A DNA stretch of 51,914 nt from Thermoplasmatota archaeon. Its GTDB lineage: Archaea > Thermoplasmatota > Penumbrarchaeia > Penumbrarchaeales > Penumbrarchaeaceae. A model generated the notes under the pieces. It was given only the letters and a program-made list of their open reading frames with translations. It did not search any database and was not told the DNA's origin. Location: the NCBI GenBank assembly GCA_029762535.1, contig JARVGK010000022.1, positions 1 to 51,914 on the forward strand. The letters run 5' to 3'. Below, in pieces: positions 42,878 through 51,482 of the stretch. Position numbers and translations under genes: made by a program. Numbering within the stretch: the stretch's first letter is position 1; each line of letters starts with the position of its first letter.

Positions 42878-43625
42878 ACCTCGAATCCTTTGGAACCATG
42901 ACCTCCGCATTCGAATGCTCACTTATAGTACCCGATATCCCTGGCAGTAATGACGCGCCTCCGGTCAGCACTATCGCGTCGTCGGGATAGGCTCTGAGAT
43001 GTGGTCTCAGCCTCTCGAAGACGGAATAGATAACGCCCGATGCCAGTTCTTCCCTGGAGACGCCTTCGACCATAAGGGAGATGAGCTCCGTCTCGGTGAA
43101 GACCGAGCAGGTGGATTCAAGGACCTTCCTTCTTCCTTTGTGCGATCCTAACTCCATAACGGTCATTCCGAGCATGCCGGCCATCTTCTCGAGGAACCTG
43201 CCCGTTCCAGCTGCGCATTTGTCGTTCATCGAGAAATCGACGATCCCTCTGTCCTTCACCCTGATGACCTTGAAGTCCTGCCCTCCGATGTCTATCAAAG
43301 TGAAAGTGTCGATGTCCAAGGAAGAAAGGACGCCTACGACATGGGCCCTGATCTCGTTTATTGAGGTGGCTCCCTTGATCATGCCCCTGCCGTAACCTGT
43401 GGTAACACATCGAAAGCCATCTGTAAGGGGGGGGGTCCCGGAACATATCATGGTCTCGGTATCGGTTATCCACAATACATGTTCGCCATCGACAAGGCCC
43501 GCCGCCTTTATGGAACGGGAGCCAAGGTCCATTCCGATCCGGCCCTCGCATTCGCTCAGGAATTCCTCCAGGCGAGCGGATCGCTCCACAGGATACGGTC
43601 TCCATACAACCCTCTCAGCCTTCAT
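42768..43625 (-). CDS. BadF/HgdC-type ATPase (2-hydroxyacyl-CoA dehydratase activator family)
   Basis: 285 residues, ASKHA fold: phosphate-binding loops GMDLGSRSIKAAG and LIDIGGQDFKVI, then two cysteines in NDKCAAGTGRFLE and STCSVFTETE that in HgdC-like activators bind one [4Fe-4S] cluster at the dimer interface. Such activators hydrolyse ATP to inject a high-energy electron into a partner dehydratase or reductase. No HgdAB/BcrBC-type partner is seen in the window, so its client is unknown. Its start overlaps the phosphohexomutase stop by 4 nt. The last 25 residues are rich in Arg and Leu and overlap the convergent gene. Confidence 0.88.
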   Translation of the reverse strand: MKAERVVWRPYPVERSARLEEFLSECEGRIGMDLGSRSIKAAGLVDGEHVLWITDTETMICSGTPPLTDGFRCVTTGYGRGMIKGATSINEIRAHVVGVLSSLDIDTFTLIDIGGQDFKVIRVKDRGIVDFSMNDKCAAGTGRFLEKMAGMLGMTVMELGSHKGRRKVLESTCSVFTETELISLMVEGVSREELASGVIYSVFERLRPHLRAYPDDAIVLTGGASLLPGISGTISEHSNAEVMVPKDSRFMGALGCYHADLDRVRVPLKRAALSNLSRRQVLSGP

Positions 43626-44998
43626 CGGCAGGATCCCTCGCTTTCCTTCTCGATGGAGTCGATGGCGTTCAGGAGCCCTTCAGTGACGGATCGGAGCAGT
43701 GCCCGATCCCCCTTTGTTTCCACGTTCAAACGTATCAGGGGCTCGGTGTTCGATGATCTGAGATTGAACCTGAACCTTTCATGCTCTATGGATATCCCGT
43801 CCGTCCTATCGATGGACAATGCACCGGGGGCATATTCTCTCTCAATGGCCTCAATGGTCTGCCTGGGATCCATCGCTTTCCTGTTGATCTCCCCTGAGAC
43901 CGGGTACCTGTTCTCCATATCGCGAACAAGGCTGGAGAGCCCCTTTTCCGATCCTGATATGAGTTGAAGCACAAGCATAAGAGGCACCATCCCGGTATCG
44001 CAGTAGTAGAAGTCCCTGAAATAATGATGTGCGGACATCTCACCTCCGTATGCGGCGTCCTCCTTTCTCATCCTATCCTTGATGAAGGCGTGCCCGGTCC
44101 TGTTCATCATCGGGACGCCGCCCATGGACCTTACTATCTCGACCGTGTTCCACACCAGCCTCGGGTCATGGACTATCTTTGCTCCCTTCTCCCTTTCAAG
44201 AACGGTCTTCGCCAGCATTCCTACGATGTAATAACCCTCGATGAAACGCCCATTCTCATCGAAGAGGAAGCATCTGTCGAAGTCCCCATCCCAGGCCGCG
44301 CCGGCATCGGCGCCGGAGCTTATCACGGCTTGCGAGATCTCCCGGCGCATCTCGGGAAGGATAGGATTGGGTACGCCGGCGGGAAAGGACCCGTCGGGAT
44401 CGTGATGGATCCTTACGAGTTCGATACCCAACCTGGAAGCTATTTTGTCGATGAAAGGTCCCGCGCATCCGTGGCCCGGATCGGTGGCCAACTTCATACC
44501 ACCAAGCCTATCAGGGTCTTCCAGGAACGATACTACCTTGTCGATGTAAGGTTCCACCACATCCGCGCTCATGAGGCCGCCGCCTCGGCCCGCCCGGGGG
44601 ATGTCCTTATCCTGTAGGGACATGTCCCGGATATCGTTGAGTCCGTTCAAACCATGTATCGGGATGGATCCCTTTCCGACGAACTTCATACCGTTGTAGT
44701 CTCGTGGGTTGTGGGAAGCAGTTATCATTATACCTCCACCTGCGCCGAGATGAGAGGTGGCGAAATAGACCACCTCCGTTCCGCACATGCCAATGTCAAT
44801 TACGTTGGAGCCTCCGTCCATCAACCCGTCCGAGAGCGCTTTGAACAGGTCCCGGGATGATTCCCTCACGTCCATTCCCAAAACGACGCTCTCCGGTTCG
44901 AAGAGGTGGGAGAAGGACATGCCGATCCTATATGCCAATGGCTCGTTCAGGTCCTCACCCACCCTGCCTCTCACGTCGTATGCGAGGAAAGGGTCCAT
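43622..44998 (-). CDS. Phosphomannomutase/phosphoglucomutase
   Basis: 458 residues, alpha-D-phosphohexomutase family. All four active-site regions are visible: TASHNP (phosphoserine), DGDFDR (Mg-binding), GGEMSAHHYF (sugar-specificity loop) and RSSNTEPLIRLNVE (phosphate-binding). The GGEMSAH loop fits dual PMM/PGM enzymes that convert hexose-6- to hexose-1-phosphate for GDP-mannose or UDP-glucose synthesis. N-terminus FLAYDVRGRVGEDL is normal. It follows the MoxR gene by 4 nt. It could feed the GT4 enzyme and the epimerase elsewhere in the window. Confidence 0.93.
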   Translation of the reverse strand: MDPFLAYDVRGRVGEDLNEPLAYRIGMSFSHLFEPESVVLGMDVRESSRDLFKALSDGLMDGGSNVIDIGMCGTEVVYFATSHLGAGGGIMITASHNPRDYNGMKFVGKGSIPIHGLNGLNDIRDMSLQDKDIPRAGRGGGLMSADVVEPYIDKVVSFLEDPDRLGGMKLATDPGHGCAGPFIDKIASRLGIELVRIHHDPDGSFPAGVPNPILPEMRREISQAVISSGADAGAAWDGDFDRCFLFDENGRFIEGYYIVGMLAKTVLEREKGAKIVHDPRLVWNTVEIVRSMGGVPMMNRTGHAFIKDRMRKEDAAYGGEMSAHHYFRDFYYCDTGMVPLMLVLQLISGSEKGLSSLVRDMENRYPVSGEINRKAMDPRQTIEAIEREYAPGALSIDRTDGISIEHERFRFNLRSSNTEPLIRLNVETKGDRALLRSVTEGLLNAIDSIEKESEGSCR

Positions 44999-45002
44999 GA
45001 TA

Positions 45003-45971
45003 TCATGCTCTCCCGGATGCTTTGGCCGGGTCGGGCCTTGGCCGTCTGAGTATCGGAACCCGGTTCAGTATCCTGTCCACCACGAGAGAGGGCGATAATC
45101 CGTCAAGCTCCGAGTCGAGGTTCAGCATTATTCGGTGTGGAAGTACCTTCCTGCTCATGGACTTGACATCGTCCGGTATCACATGGGACCTTCCGGAAAG
45201 CATCGCCTTCGCCTTGGAAGCGTAGAGGAGAAGCTCACCAGCCCTGGGGCTTGCGCCGAGCATGACGTTCTCCTCTTTTCTCGATTCAACGATGATGTCC
45301 CTGATGTAGGTGAGTATGTTTTCATCCGCATGGCAGGTCCTGACCTCCTTATTAAGCAATTGGTAAAGACCCTTTATTGGTTCCATACCGGACCTGTCCT
45401 TCCATTTGTCGTTCTTCCGTGCGAGCATGTCAAGCTCCATGTTTTGGGGAAGATAGTCCATCTTCGATTTTATCATGAAGCGGTCAAGCTGCGCCTCGGG
45501 GAGGTTGTATACCCCCTCATGCTCGATGGGGTTGATGGTAGCGATCACCATGAACGGCTCATCTAGTTCGTACGTGGTCCCCTCGACCGTGACCTGCCTC
45601 TCCTCCATGGCCTCGAGCAGGGCAGATTGTGTCTTGGAGGGGGCCCTGTTTATCTCATCGGCAAGGACGATGTTCGCGTGTATCGGACCCTTTCGAAACT
45701 GGAACTCCTGCTGCTTCTGATTGTAGAAGTAATGTCCGGTAATGTCCGATGGAAGAAGGTCCTGGGTGAACTGTATCCTCTTGAAGCTGAGCCCGATCCC
45801 ATCCGAAAAGGTCTTGGCAAGCGTGGTCTTGGCCACGCCTGGAACCCCCTCGAGGAGAAGATGTCCTCCCGAGCTAAGACAGATGAGCATATCCTCTATG
45901 ACCTCGTCGTATCCTACTATATTGCCGTGCATGTTCCTCATGAGATGTCCGTACATCTCGTACGCTTTCAT
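45003..45971 (-). CDS. MoxR-family AAA+ ATPase
   Basis: 322 residues from the ATG at 45971. Visible: Walker A LLEGVPGVAKTTLA, Walker B IVLADEINRAPSKTQSALLEAM, sensor INPIEHEGVYNLPEAQLDRF, and a C-terminal lid. MoxR ATPases are chaperone-like and help assemble or mature membrane or secreted complexes together with VWA, DUF58, DUF4129 or DUF4350 proteins. Start: GGAGGTGGAAGG sits directly before ATG 45971, which overlaps the stop of the DUF4350 gene (ATGA); a longer frame to 46022 would run into that gene. No DUF58 or VWA gene is seen next to it, which is unusual. Confidence 0.92.
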   Translation of the reverse strand: MKAYEMYGHLMRNMHGNIVGYDEVIEDMLICLSSGGHLLLEGVPGVAKTTLAKTFSDGIGLSFKRIQFTQDLLPSDITGHYFYNQKQQEFQFRKGPIHANIVLADEINRAPSKTQSALLEAMEERQVTVEGTTYELDEPFMVIATINPIEHEGVYNLPEAQLDRFMIKSKMDYLPQNMELDMLARKNDKWKDRSGMEPIKGLYQLLNKEVRTCHADENILTYIRDIIVESRKEENVMLGASPRAGELLLYASKAKAMLSGRSHVIPDDVKSMSRKVLPHRIMLNLDSELDGLSPSLVVDRILNRVPILRRPRPDPAKASGRA

Positions 45972-47083
45972 CCTTCCACCTCCGACATTCCAGCGAGCTT
46001 GTAGAGCGTGTCCCTGTTCCAATCCGGGTGTCGCGTCATGATCCCATCGATCATCATATCCATGTCTTTGAAATGGGGGTCATCCTCTTTGGTCCAGGAG
46101 TCGACAATGGTCCTGATCCTTCTCATCGACCATCGAAGTATATCCGTTTGTACCAGAAGGAAGGCCAGTATAATAACGAGTAGTACGCCGATCTTCTCGG
46201 TGCCTCCGATGGATCCGGTCAGGCTACCGATCACCCTTACGGTATCCGCGGAGTCCCTGTGTGATTCGTCGATAACGACGGTGCTACGGTTATCCGTAAT
46301 GTAGGATATGATGTTCTGGACGAGCAGAGCGTTGTCCATCCTGGTTATCATGTTGTTTATCATTATGCTAGGATCGGACAGGAGGATAAGCTCTCCCTTT
46401 CCGTAACCTTCGATGGTGAGAAGGCTGAAAGGTCCCTGGAACTCGTCCTCGTCGTTAAACAGGTTCCCATTGCTGTCGATCCATGATGATGAGCTTGAAC
46501 CCATGAGCTGCCTCGAATATGGCGAGGGGATGACTATCGAAGGGTGGTTGAGCAGAACGGATGTTATGCCTGAGGTTATCGAGTGGTCGCTCATTTCCGA
46601 TGCAACTGCGAACTCGGCCCTCTTCATGAATGAGAGGTCGACCATCATGCCGGATGAGAACCTCGACGTGGTATTCAGCATTCCCAGCAGCTGATTACCT
46701 GTTCCGATGTCATCAGCTAGAAGAACCTTGCCTCCGGATGAAAGAAGGTCGTGAACGAACCTGCCCTCCTCTTTGGAGAAGTCCGATGATGGTCCAATGA
46801 TGATAAGGGAACTGTCCTCGGGGTTCAAGACGTTCCGGAGATCGGAGAGAGGCTCGTGCATTACCCTCTGCCTGCTGGAGGAACCTATGTCGATCGTTGG
46901 TAGAAGGGATCCTGTTGAATACACCTCCTTTGCCAGGGATGAGCAGCCGTCCCATCCGGTGTTGTAAATGGAGAAATCCGCGTTCGAGGAGATCAGAGGG
47001 ACCGTGACGGATATCGCAAGGAGCAACAGTGCCGCTCCGATGACGATGAGGTACTTGTATGCGGTCTTCATCTCCTCGATCAT
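45968..47083 (-). CDS. DUF4350-like membrane protein
   Basis: 371 residues: membrane helix near residues 10-32, an outer domain, a second helix near residue 305 (IGVLLVIILAFLLV) and a basic cytoplasmic tail. Strings RFVHDLLSSGGKVLLADD and SGGKVL are shared with the protein at 19723-20601. A DSNGNLFNDEDEF loop is EF-hand-like and may bind calcium. Tightly coupled between the 1039-residue surface protein upstream (4-nt overlap) and MoxR downstream (4-nt overlap), so it is very probably part of one complex or pathway with them. Molecular function unknown. Confidence 0.75.
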   Translation of the reverse strand: MIEEMKTAYKYLIVIGAALLLLAISVTVPLISSNADFSIYNTGWDGCSSLAKEVYSTGSLLPTIDIGSSSRQRVMHEPLSDLRNVLNPEDSSLIIIGPSSDFSKEEGRFVHDLLSSGGKVLLADDIGTGNQLLGMLNTTSRFSSGMMVDLSFMKRAEFAVASEMSDHSITSGITSVLLNHPSIVIPSPYSRQLMGSSSSSWIDSNGNLFNDEDEFQGPFSLLTIEGYGKGELILLSDPSIMINNMITRMDNALLVQNIISYITDNRSTVVIDESHRDSADTVRVIGSLTGSIGGTEKIGVLLVIILAFLLVQTDILRWSMRRIRTIVDSWTKEDDPHFKDMDMMIDGIMTRHPDWNRDTLYKLAGMSEVEG

Positions 47084-50000
47084 CTACCGTTCCCTCCCAT
47101 GCGCGACGGGTGTTCCGAACCTCTGAAAGCCGTCCTGAGCCAGGAGCCGATCGCTTTAAGCTTACTTATCACGCCATATGACCTTTCATCGTCATACGGC
47201 GTTTTGGAGTAGATCCCCCGCTCGAGATCGAACATGACCCGTTCCGGCTCCTCGGGCGCTCTTAATTCCCTCAACCTATGTGATACTTCTCTCATGGTCA
47301 TGTGCATGTCCATGTTCGCCTGAGGCGGGGAAGATTCGATGGTATCGATGAAGGAGTGTATCAGCTCGTTCTTTCCTTTTCTGAGGGGTGATATACTATT
47401 GGGGCCGTCTATTGACCTCTGTTCCTTGGGCCCGGGAATCCTGGTGATGGCTGCATCTTCATAAATATCCGCGGCATGTTCCTTTCGTCGCCTGCGAACG
47501 ACGATCACTGCAAGGAATGACAGGCCAATGATAATGAGGAGCGCCACGATGATGGCGAAAAGTATAGGAGGGATCGCCCGATCCTTCGTCTCGACGGGAT
47601 CGATATCACCGGTCGGGTCCTGATCGTTTATCGGGGGGTCCTCCGGGTCATCAACAGGAGGGTCCTCGGGTATTATGGGAGGGGGGGGCTTGTTCGCTTC
47701 AATATACTTCCTGTGGTCCTCCTCGGACATGACCGTTATCCATATCGGATCGCTCGACCCGTTCCTGCACCATTGAACATTGCTTATAAGCGTTACATCA
47801 AGGGCATGGGTCCCTATGCCAAGGATGCTCGAATTCAGGAGATAGGGCGTTATGGACCGGTTCCATGCACCCCCTATTATCATCGGCGACGAGGGAAGAA
47901 GCATCATCAGCTGCCCCTCTCCCAGGATGCATGAGACGTTCAGTGAGATGTCATCGCCTATCTTGAAGACCGACCCTGAAACTTGGAGATGTATTATCGG
48001 AACGTAGGATACCTCTATCAAGATCGTTGAATTGGATGGGTCTTGGTATGGATCGCCGGGATATTCAAGTTCGACCTCCATCTGTCCAGGCTGTTGGTAA
48101 CTGATGTTGAGGATCAATGGGCCGAACACGGAATGGGAGGCTCCGGATATACTGAGGTTGCCAGGGACGGACCTTGATAGTTCGTCCCTCAAGTGCAGTT
48201 CGACCTCGATATGCTCTCCGGGCTGGACCAAGGGTTCGTATGGGTGATGATCGATGTAAGTCCTCAGTTTCCTGATGTTGAATGATATGTTGTTATAAAG
48301 ATAGGGCCCGCCATCGAGCTCGCAAGAGGTGTTGATGGTGTGTGCTCCGAGGGAAAGACCTCGATCCACCAAGAGGTCGTATCTACCCCTCCCTTCGATG
48401 GATTCGATCGTGGACAAAGCTGTATCGTCGAGGGAGATCGCGACCCTTGCCTTTTGGGGGAAGGCCAGATGACCGTCCAGCGTCCGCTCGATCACGAGCA
48501 CCCCTATCCGGACGATGGAATCGTAGGGGGCGTCATACCTGTTCAGTGAGATGAACAGGCCTTCTTCGAACTCCATCTCGAACAGTACCACGAGCATGAG
48601 CTCATCGTACATGTCCAAGAGATGCTCAAGATCCGATATGAGCGATGATCTGTCGTCCAGCCCGTACGATGTGCCCTCCTCCGTTGCATCCGAGATCCCG
48701 TCAAGGGAGAGATGCATGGAGTTGAGCCTTTCGGCGGCATCCATGGCCATGAGGCGGTCCCCTTCTTCGTTGATGGACCTCGTCGATGGATCGGAGGATA
48801 ATAGTTCCGCGATGTTCTGAACGAACCCGGCATGGTTGACGGAGAAGGAAAGCGATTCCCGGTACAGGGTTGCGAGCGCTTCATAAGGGCCTTGGTATCG
48901 GGATGCGGTGTATGCGTCCATTCTCTCGAGTACGGATGATATGTTCTCCAGCATGGACGATGCCCTCTCCAATGAGGACATGATCCCTTCGGGCAGCTCC
49001 ATTCCGGATGCCTCCGAAAGGGATATCACCCCGTCTCCATCCCGATCGGCATCGATGGAATTATCTTTCAATACCTCCTCCAGAAGAGAGGATAATTCTC
49101 CTATATCGCTGAATACCAGCTTCACATCCTCGAGGTCCGACCTGTAGGATGCTATGAGGTCGGCCAAAGCGTCGATGGAAGAGATCACGTCGCCATCATC
49201 ATGGTCCCGAAGCATAGGATAGGCTTCGTAAAGGGATGTAAGCCCCTCCTCCATGAGGACGAGATGCTCCATCGCGTTCCGGGATCGAGAGTATTGCTCG
49301 AGAATGCTTGAGCCAAACTCGATCTCGGTTTTAAGGGATGCTAGATGGTGTTCGAAGTAGATCTGGTCCCTTCGGATCCCCAAAAGTGTGGAATGGGAAT
49401 CTATGACGTTTACGGTGAACCCTTCCATCAGGGATCGGAGTTCCGAAGATGTGGATGACGAGGCGGATCCCAGTATGTCGGCCATCTCCTTGAGGGCGAT
49501 CCCCGGATCGGCACCCATCGTGACGTTGTCGATGGCATGGGAATAGTTTCTCATCATCGGTTCGAAGAATACATGCAGATGGTCGGAATAGTTCAGATCA
49601 TCGCCCGATCCCGATCTTGTGTTCTCCGACCATCGGGATAGGTCGATCAAGGTGATCTCGAGGTCGATGTCCGAGATCGCAAGGAGGTTGTCTTGCAACA
49701 ATGTCAGAGAGTCAAGCATAAAACGCAGGCTTTCCTTGGACCCTGGAACGGCAATGTCAAGCCGGGTGAGGTTCTCTTCGAGGGAGGCCCTTGTCCAATT
49801 GCTCGATGACAGCGTGGAGAGCCACATCATGTAAGTGGTGAGGTTCGTCCAGTGTTCAACGGACAGGCTGAGGTTCCTCTCCGCGTAGATCATGATGTTG
49901 ACATGTCGTTCCAGGTATTCCCTGGAATCGACATAAACGGGGATCCCCTCCAGGGTGGATAATGCATTTAATACCCTGTTTGCGAAGGCCCCCGTGTAGA

Positions 50001-50199
50001 AAGAGCAATTCGTTATATCTTCGGATGCACCGTATTCGACTGAGAGTTTCAGCATGTCCAGGGCATCGCGGAGGAAATACTCGAGTGTGCTCATGTCCAT
50101 TTCGGCATCGTCGTAATTCTCGTGGGATTTCGAGGTGCTTATGCCAGAGGCCAACACCATTGTCGTAATGACGGCCGCAAGGACCCAAACATATCTCAC
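47080..50199 (-). CDS. Large surface protein with EF-hand loop and DUF4129-like cytoplasmic tail
   Basis: 1039 residues. A signal peptide-like start (VLAAVITTMVLASGIS), then about 550 residues of long helices broken by loops, containing a textbook EF-hand loop DRDGDGVISLSE at about residues 386-397. A beta-rich region of about 270 residues follows, then a Pro/Asp-rich linker (PPPIIPEDPPVDDPEDPP), one membrane helix (PPILFAIIVALLIIIGLSFL) and a cytoplasmic tail whose HRLRELRAPEEPERVMFDL segment resembles DUF4129. Heads the operon with DUF4350 and MoxR by a 4-nt overlap. I read it as the outer structural or sensor component of a MoxR-dependent system; function unproven. Confidence 0.75.
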   Translation of the reverse strand: MRYVWVLAAVITTMVLASGISTSKSHENYDDAEMDMSTLEYFLRDALDMLKLSVEYGASEDITNCSFYTGAFANRVLNALSTLEGIPVYVDSREYLERHVNIMIYAERNLSLSVEHWTNLTTYMMWLSTLSSSNWTRASLEENLTRLDIAVPGSKESLRFMLDSLTLLQDNLLAISDIDLEITLIDLSRWSENTRSGSGDDLNYSDHLHVFFEPMMRNYSHAIDNVTMGADPGIALKEMADILGSASSSTSSELRSLMEGFTVNVIDSHSTLLGIRRDQIYFEHHLASLKTEIEFGSSILEQYSRSRNAMEHLVLMEEGLTSLYEAYPMLRDHDDGDVISSIDALADLIASYRSDLEDVKLVFSDIGELSSLLEEVLKDNSIDADRDGDGVISLSEASGMELPEGIMSSLERASSMLENISSVLERMDAYTASRYQGPYEALATLYRESLSFSVNHAGFVQNIAELLSSDPSTRSINEEGDRLMAMDAAERLNSMHLSLDGISDATEEGTSYGLDDRSSLISDLEHLLDMYDELMLVVLFEMEFEEGLFISLNRYDAPYDSIVRIGVLVIERTLDGHLAFPQKARVAISLDDTALSTIESIEGRGRYDLLVDRGLSLGAHTINTSCELDGGPYLYNNISFNIRKLRTYIDHHPYEPLVQPGEHIEVELHLRDELSRSVPGNLSISGASHSVFGPLILNISYQQPGQMEVELEYPGDPYQDPSNSTILIEVSYVPIIHLQVSGSVFKIGDDISLNVSCILGEGQLMMLLPSSPMIIGGAWNRSITPYLLNSSILGIGTHALDVTLISNVQWCRNGSSDPIWITVMSEEDHRKYIEANKPPPPIIPEDPPVDDPEDPPINDQDPTGDIDPVETKDRAIPPILFAIIVALLIIIGLSFLAVIVVRRRRKEHAADIYEDAAITRIPGPKEQRSIDGPNSISPLRKGKNELIHSFIDTIESSPPQANMDMHMTMREVSHRLRELRAPEEPERVMFDLERGIYSKTPYDDERSYGVISKLKAIGSWLRTAFRGSEHPSRMGGNGR

Positions 50200-50268
50200 G
50201 GGCTGGTAAGAAAGATATGAGCTGATAATATTTTCGACATGTTTATCTGTAAAGGTCGTGATGATGCG

Positions 50269-51069
50269 ATGATGAATGCAGGTAATGTCTGGGTCAGGGC
50301 GGGGGGCGTTTGCCTGATATTTTTTGGTTTTTACTTACTGTTCTTATCTATCTGGTTATTGGACCCTGACCCGGAGAACGGGACTAGGGAGATGTCCGGT
50401 CTTTTCACAAGGGTCGGTTTCGCCGTCATACTTCTTGGCCTGTTCGCGCTCTTTCTATATTCGGAGAGGGTGCTTCCGGTCCAGATCACTGAATCCCTGG
50501 CATCGACAGCGAACGAGAATTCCGCGAGATCCATCCGCGCATTGAACCTGAAAGGCCGCGGCATATATATGCCTCCGGGAGGAAGGCTCCTGGAGGACCG
50601 CGTTTTCATTCCAATTGACGACAGGCGGCTGGAGCTACCTCGTCCCGCTTCGGAAACGGTCCTGAACTCCGGGGATCTCGGTCCGTCCCTTGGAATGTTC
50701 GTAATACCCCCCGGAAAAGACACCGTGGACCTTGTGGAATCGCTCACATCCAAGCGCTTCAGCGATGACGATCCCTCCGACGCTCAGGAATCGCTCGAAC
50801 GCCTGACCGCTGGGACCGGTTTAATTAGAAAGGTGGAGTGCAGGGAAAAGGGCGACATCGTGACGTTGACCATACTACATTCCAAGATGGAAGTTATATG
50901 CTCCAAGACCTGGAAGGACCATCCGGACCTGCACGCTCGATTGGGCTGCGTTGGATGCTCGATCGTTCTGACGGCACTTGCGAGGTCGGAAAGGAGGCCT
51001 TTGAGGATCGAGGAGGCAAGGAGGGAGAAGGACAGAACGGTCTATGTTCTCAGGAGGCTTCATAATTGA
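50269..51069 (+). CDS. Two-helix membrane protein with cytoplasmic domain, unknown function
   Basis: About 266 residues. Two membrane helices near the N-terminus (CLIFFGFYLLFLSIWLL and VGFAVILLGLFALFLY), then a cytoplasmic domain of about 200 residues ending with LHARLGCVGCSIVLTALARSE. The pattern recalls uncharacterised archaeal two-helix proteins, but I cannot name the family. Starts at 50239, 50269 and 50272 are possible; 50269 has AGGT about 12 nt upstream. It is divergent from the 1039-residue gene with only 39-70 nt between them, so their promoters overlap. The next small gene starts inside its stop codon. Confidence 0.7.
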   Translation: MMNAGNVWVRAGGVCLIFFGFYLLFLSIWLLDPDPENGTREMSGLFTRVGFAVILLGLFALFLYSERVLPVQITESLASTANENSARSIRALNLKGRGIYMPPGGRLLEDRVFIPIDDRRLELPRPASETVLNSGDLGPSLGMFVIPPGKDTVDLVESLTSKRFSDDDPSDAQESLERLTAGTGLIRKVECREKGDIVTLTILHSKMEVICSKTWKDHPDLHARLGCVGCSIVLTALARSERRPLRIEEARREKDRTVYVLRRLHN

Positions 51070-51308
51070 CTCCCGCCAACAGGCTTCTCATCGCCCTATC
51101 CATATGGATGGCGATATGTCTGGTCTTCGTGAATTCTTTGGAGGTCTTCTTCGTACTCGTCCTTCTGGGGATACTGGTCATCAGGGAGATGACCGACTCA
51201 TTCATGCCCGATCCTGTCAAGGACAGGGTGAACTTCTTCATTTACACGTTCCTGTTCATATTCTCCCTGATAGTCATGAGGAAGGTATATGTCATACTAT
51301 CACCATGA
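51066..51308 (+). CDS. Small two-helix membrane protein
   Basis: 80 residues with two hydrophobic segments (about 7-40 and 58-76) joined by a charged REMTDSFMPDPVKDRVN loop. The TTG start at 51066 overlaps the previous stop and has AGGAGG at 51052-51057, 8 nt upstream, so it is translated from the same mRNA. No known family. Together with the preceding gene it forms a two-gene membrane unit. Confidence 0.65.
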   Translation: MTPANRLLIALSIWMAICLVFVNSLEVFFVLVLLGILVIREMTDSFMPDPVKDRVNFFIYTFLFIFSLIVMRKVYVILSP

Positions 51309-51482
51309 ACAACCTCTGATCCACAGGATCGAAAAATAATATTCAGACATGATAATGGTGAGCTAAATTATTTTATACACCTTCTTGATGGAAAGCCGCA
51401 GTGCGGTGATATGTGATCATCCCTCATAGGGGCCTCCCTCATTGTGGGATCACATGACCGCATAGCAAAGGATGGTGGAAAG
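51309..51482 (+). promoter_or_regulatory. Promoter and possibly structured leader of the last gene
   Basis: A TATA box (TTTTATAC, 51371-51378) is followed, in the predicted transcript, by two complementary stretches: 51403-51423 and 51446-51461, sharing GCGGT, ATGTGATC and TCCC blocks in inverted order. They could fold into a long imperfect stem within the leader of about 80 nt before the ATG at 51483. GGTGGAAAG is the probable SD. Confidence 0.45.
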
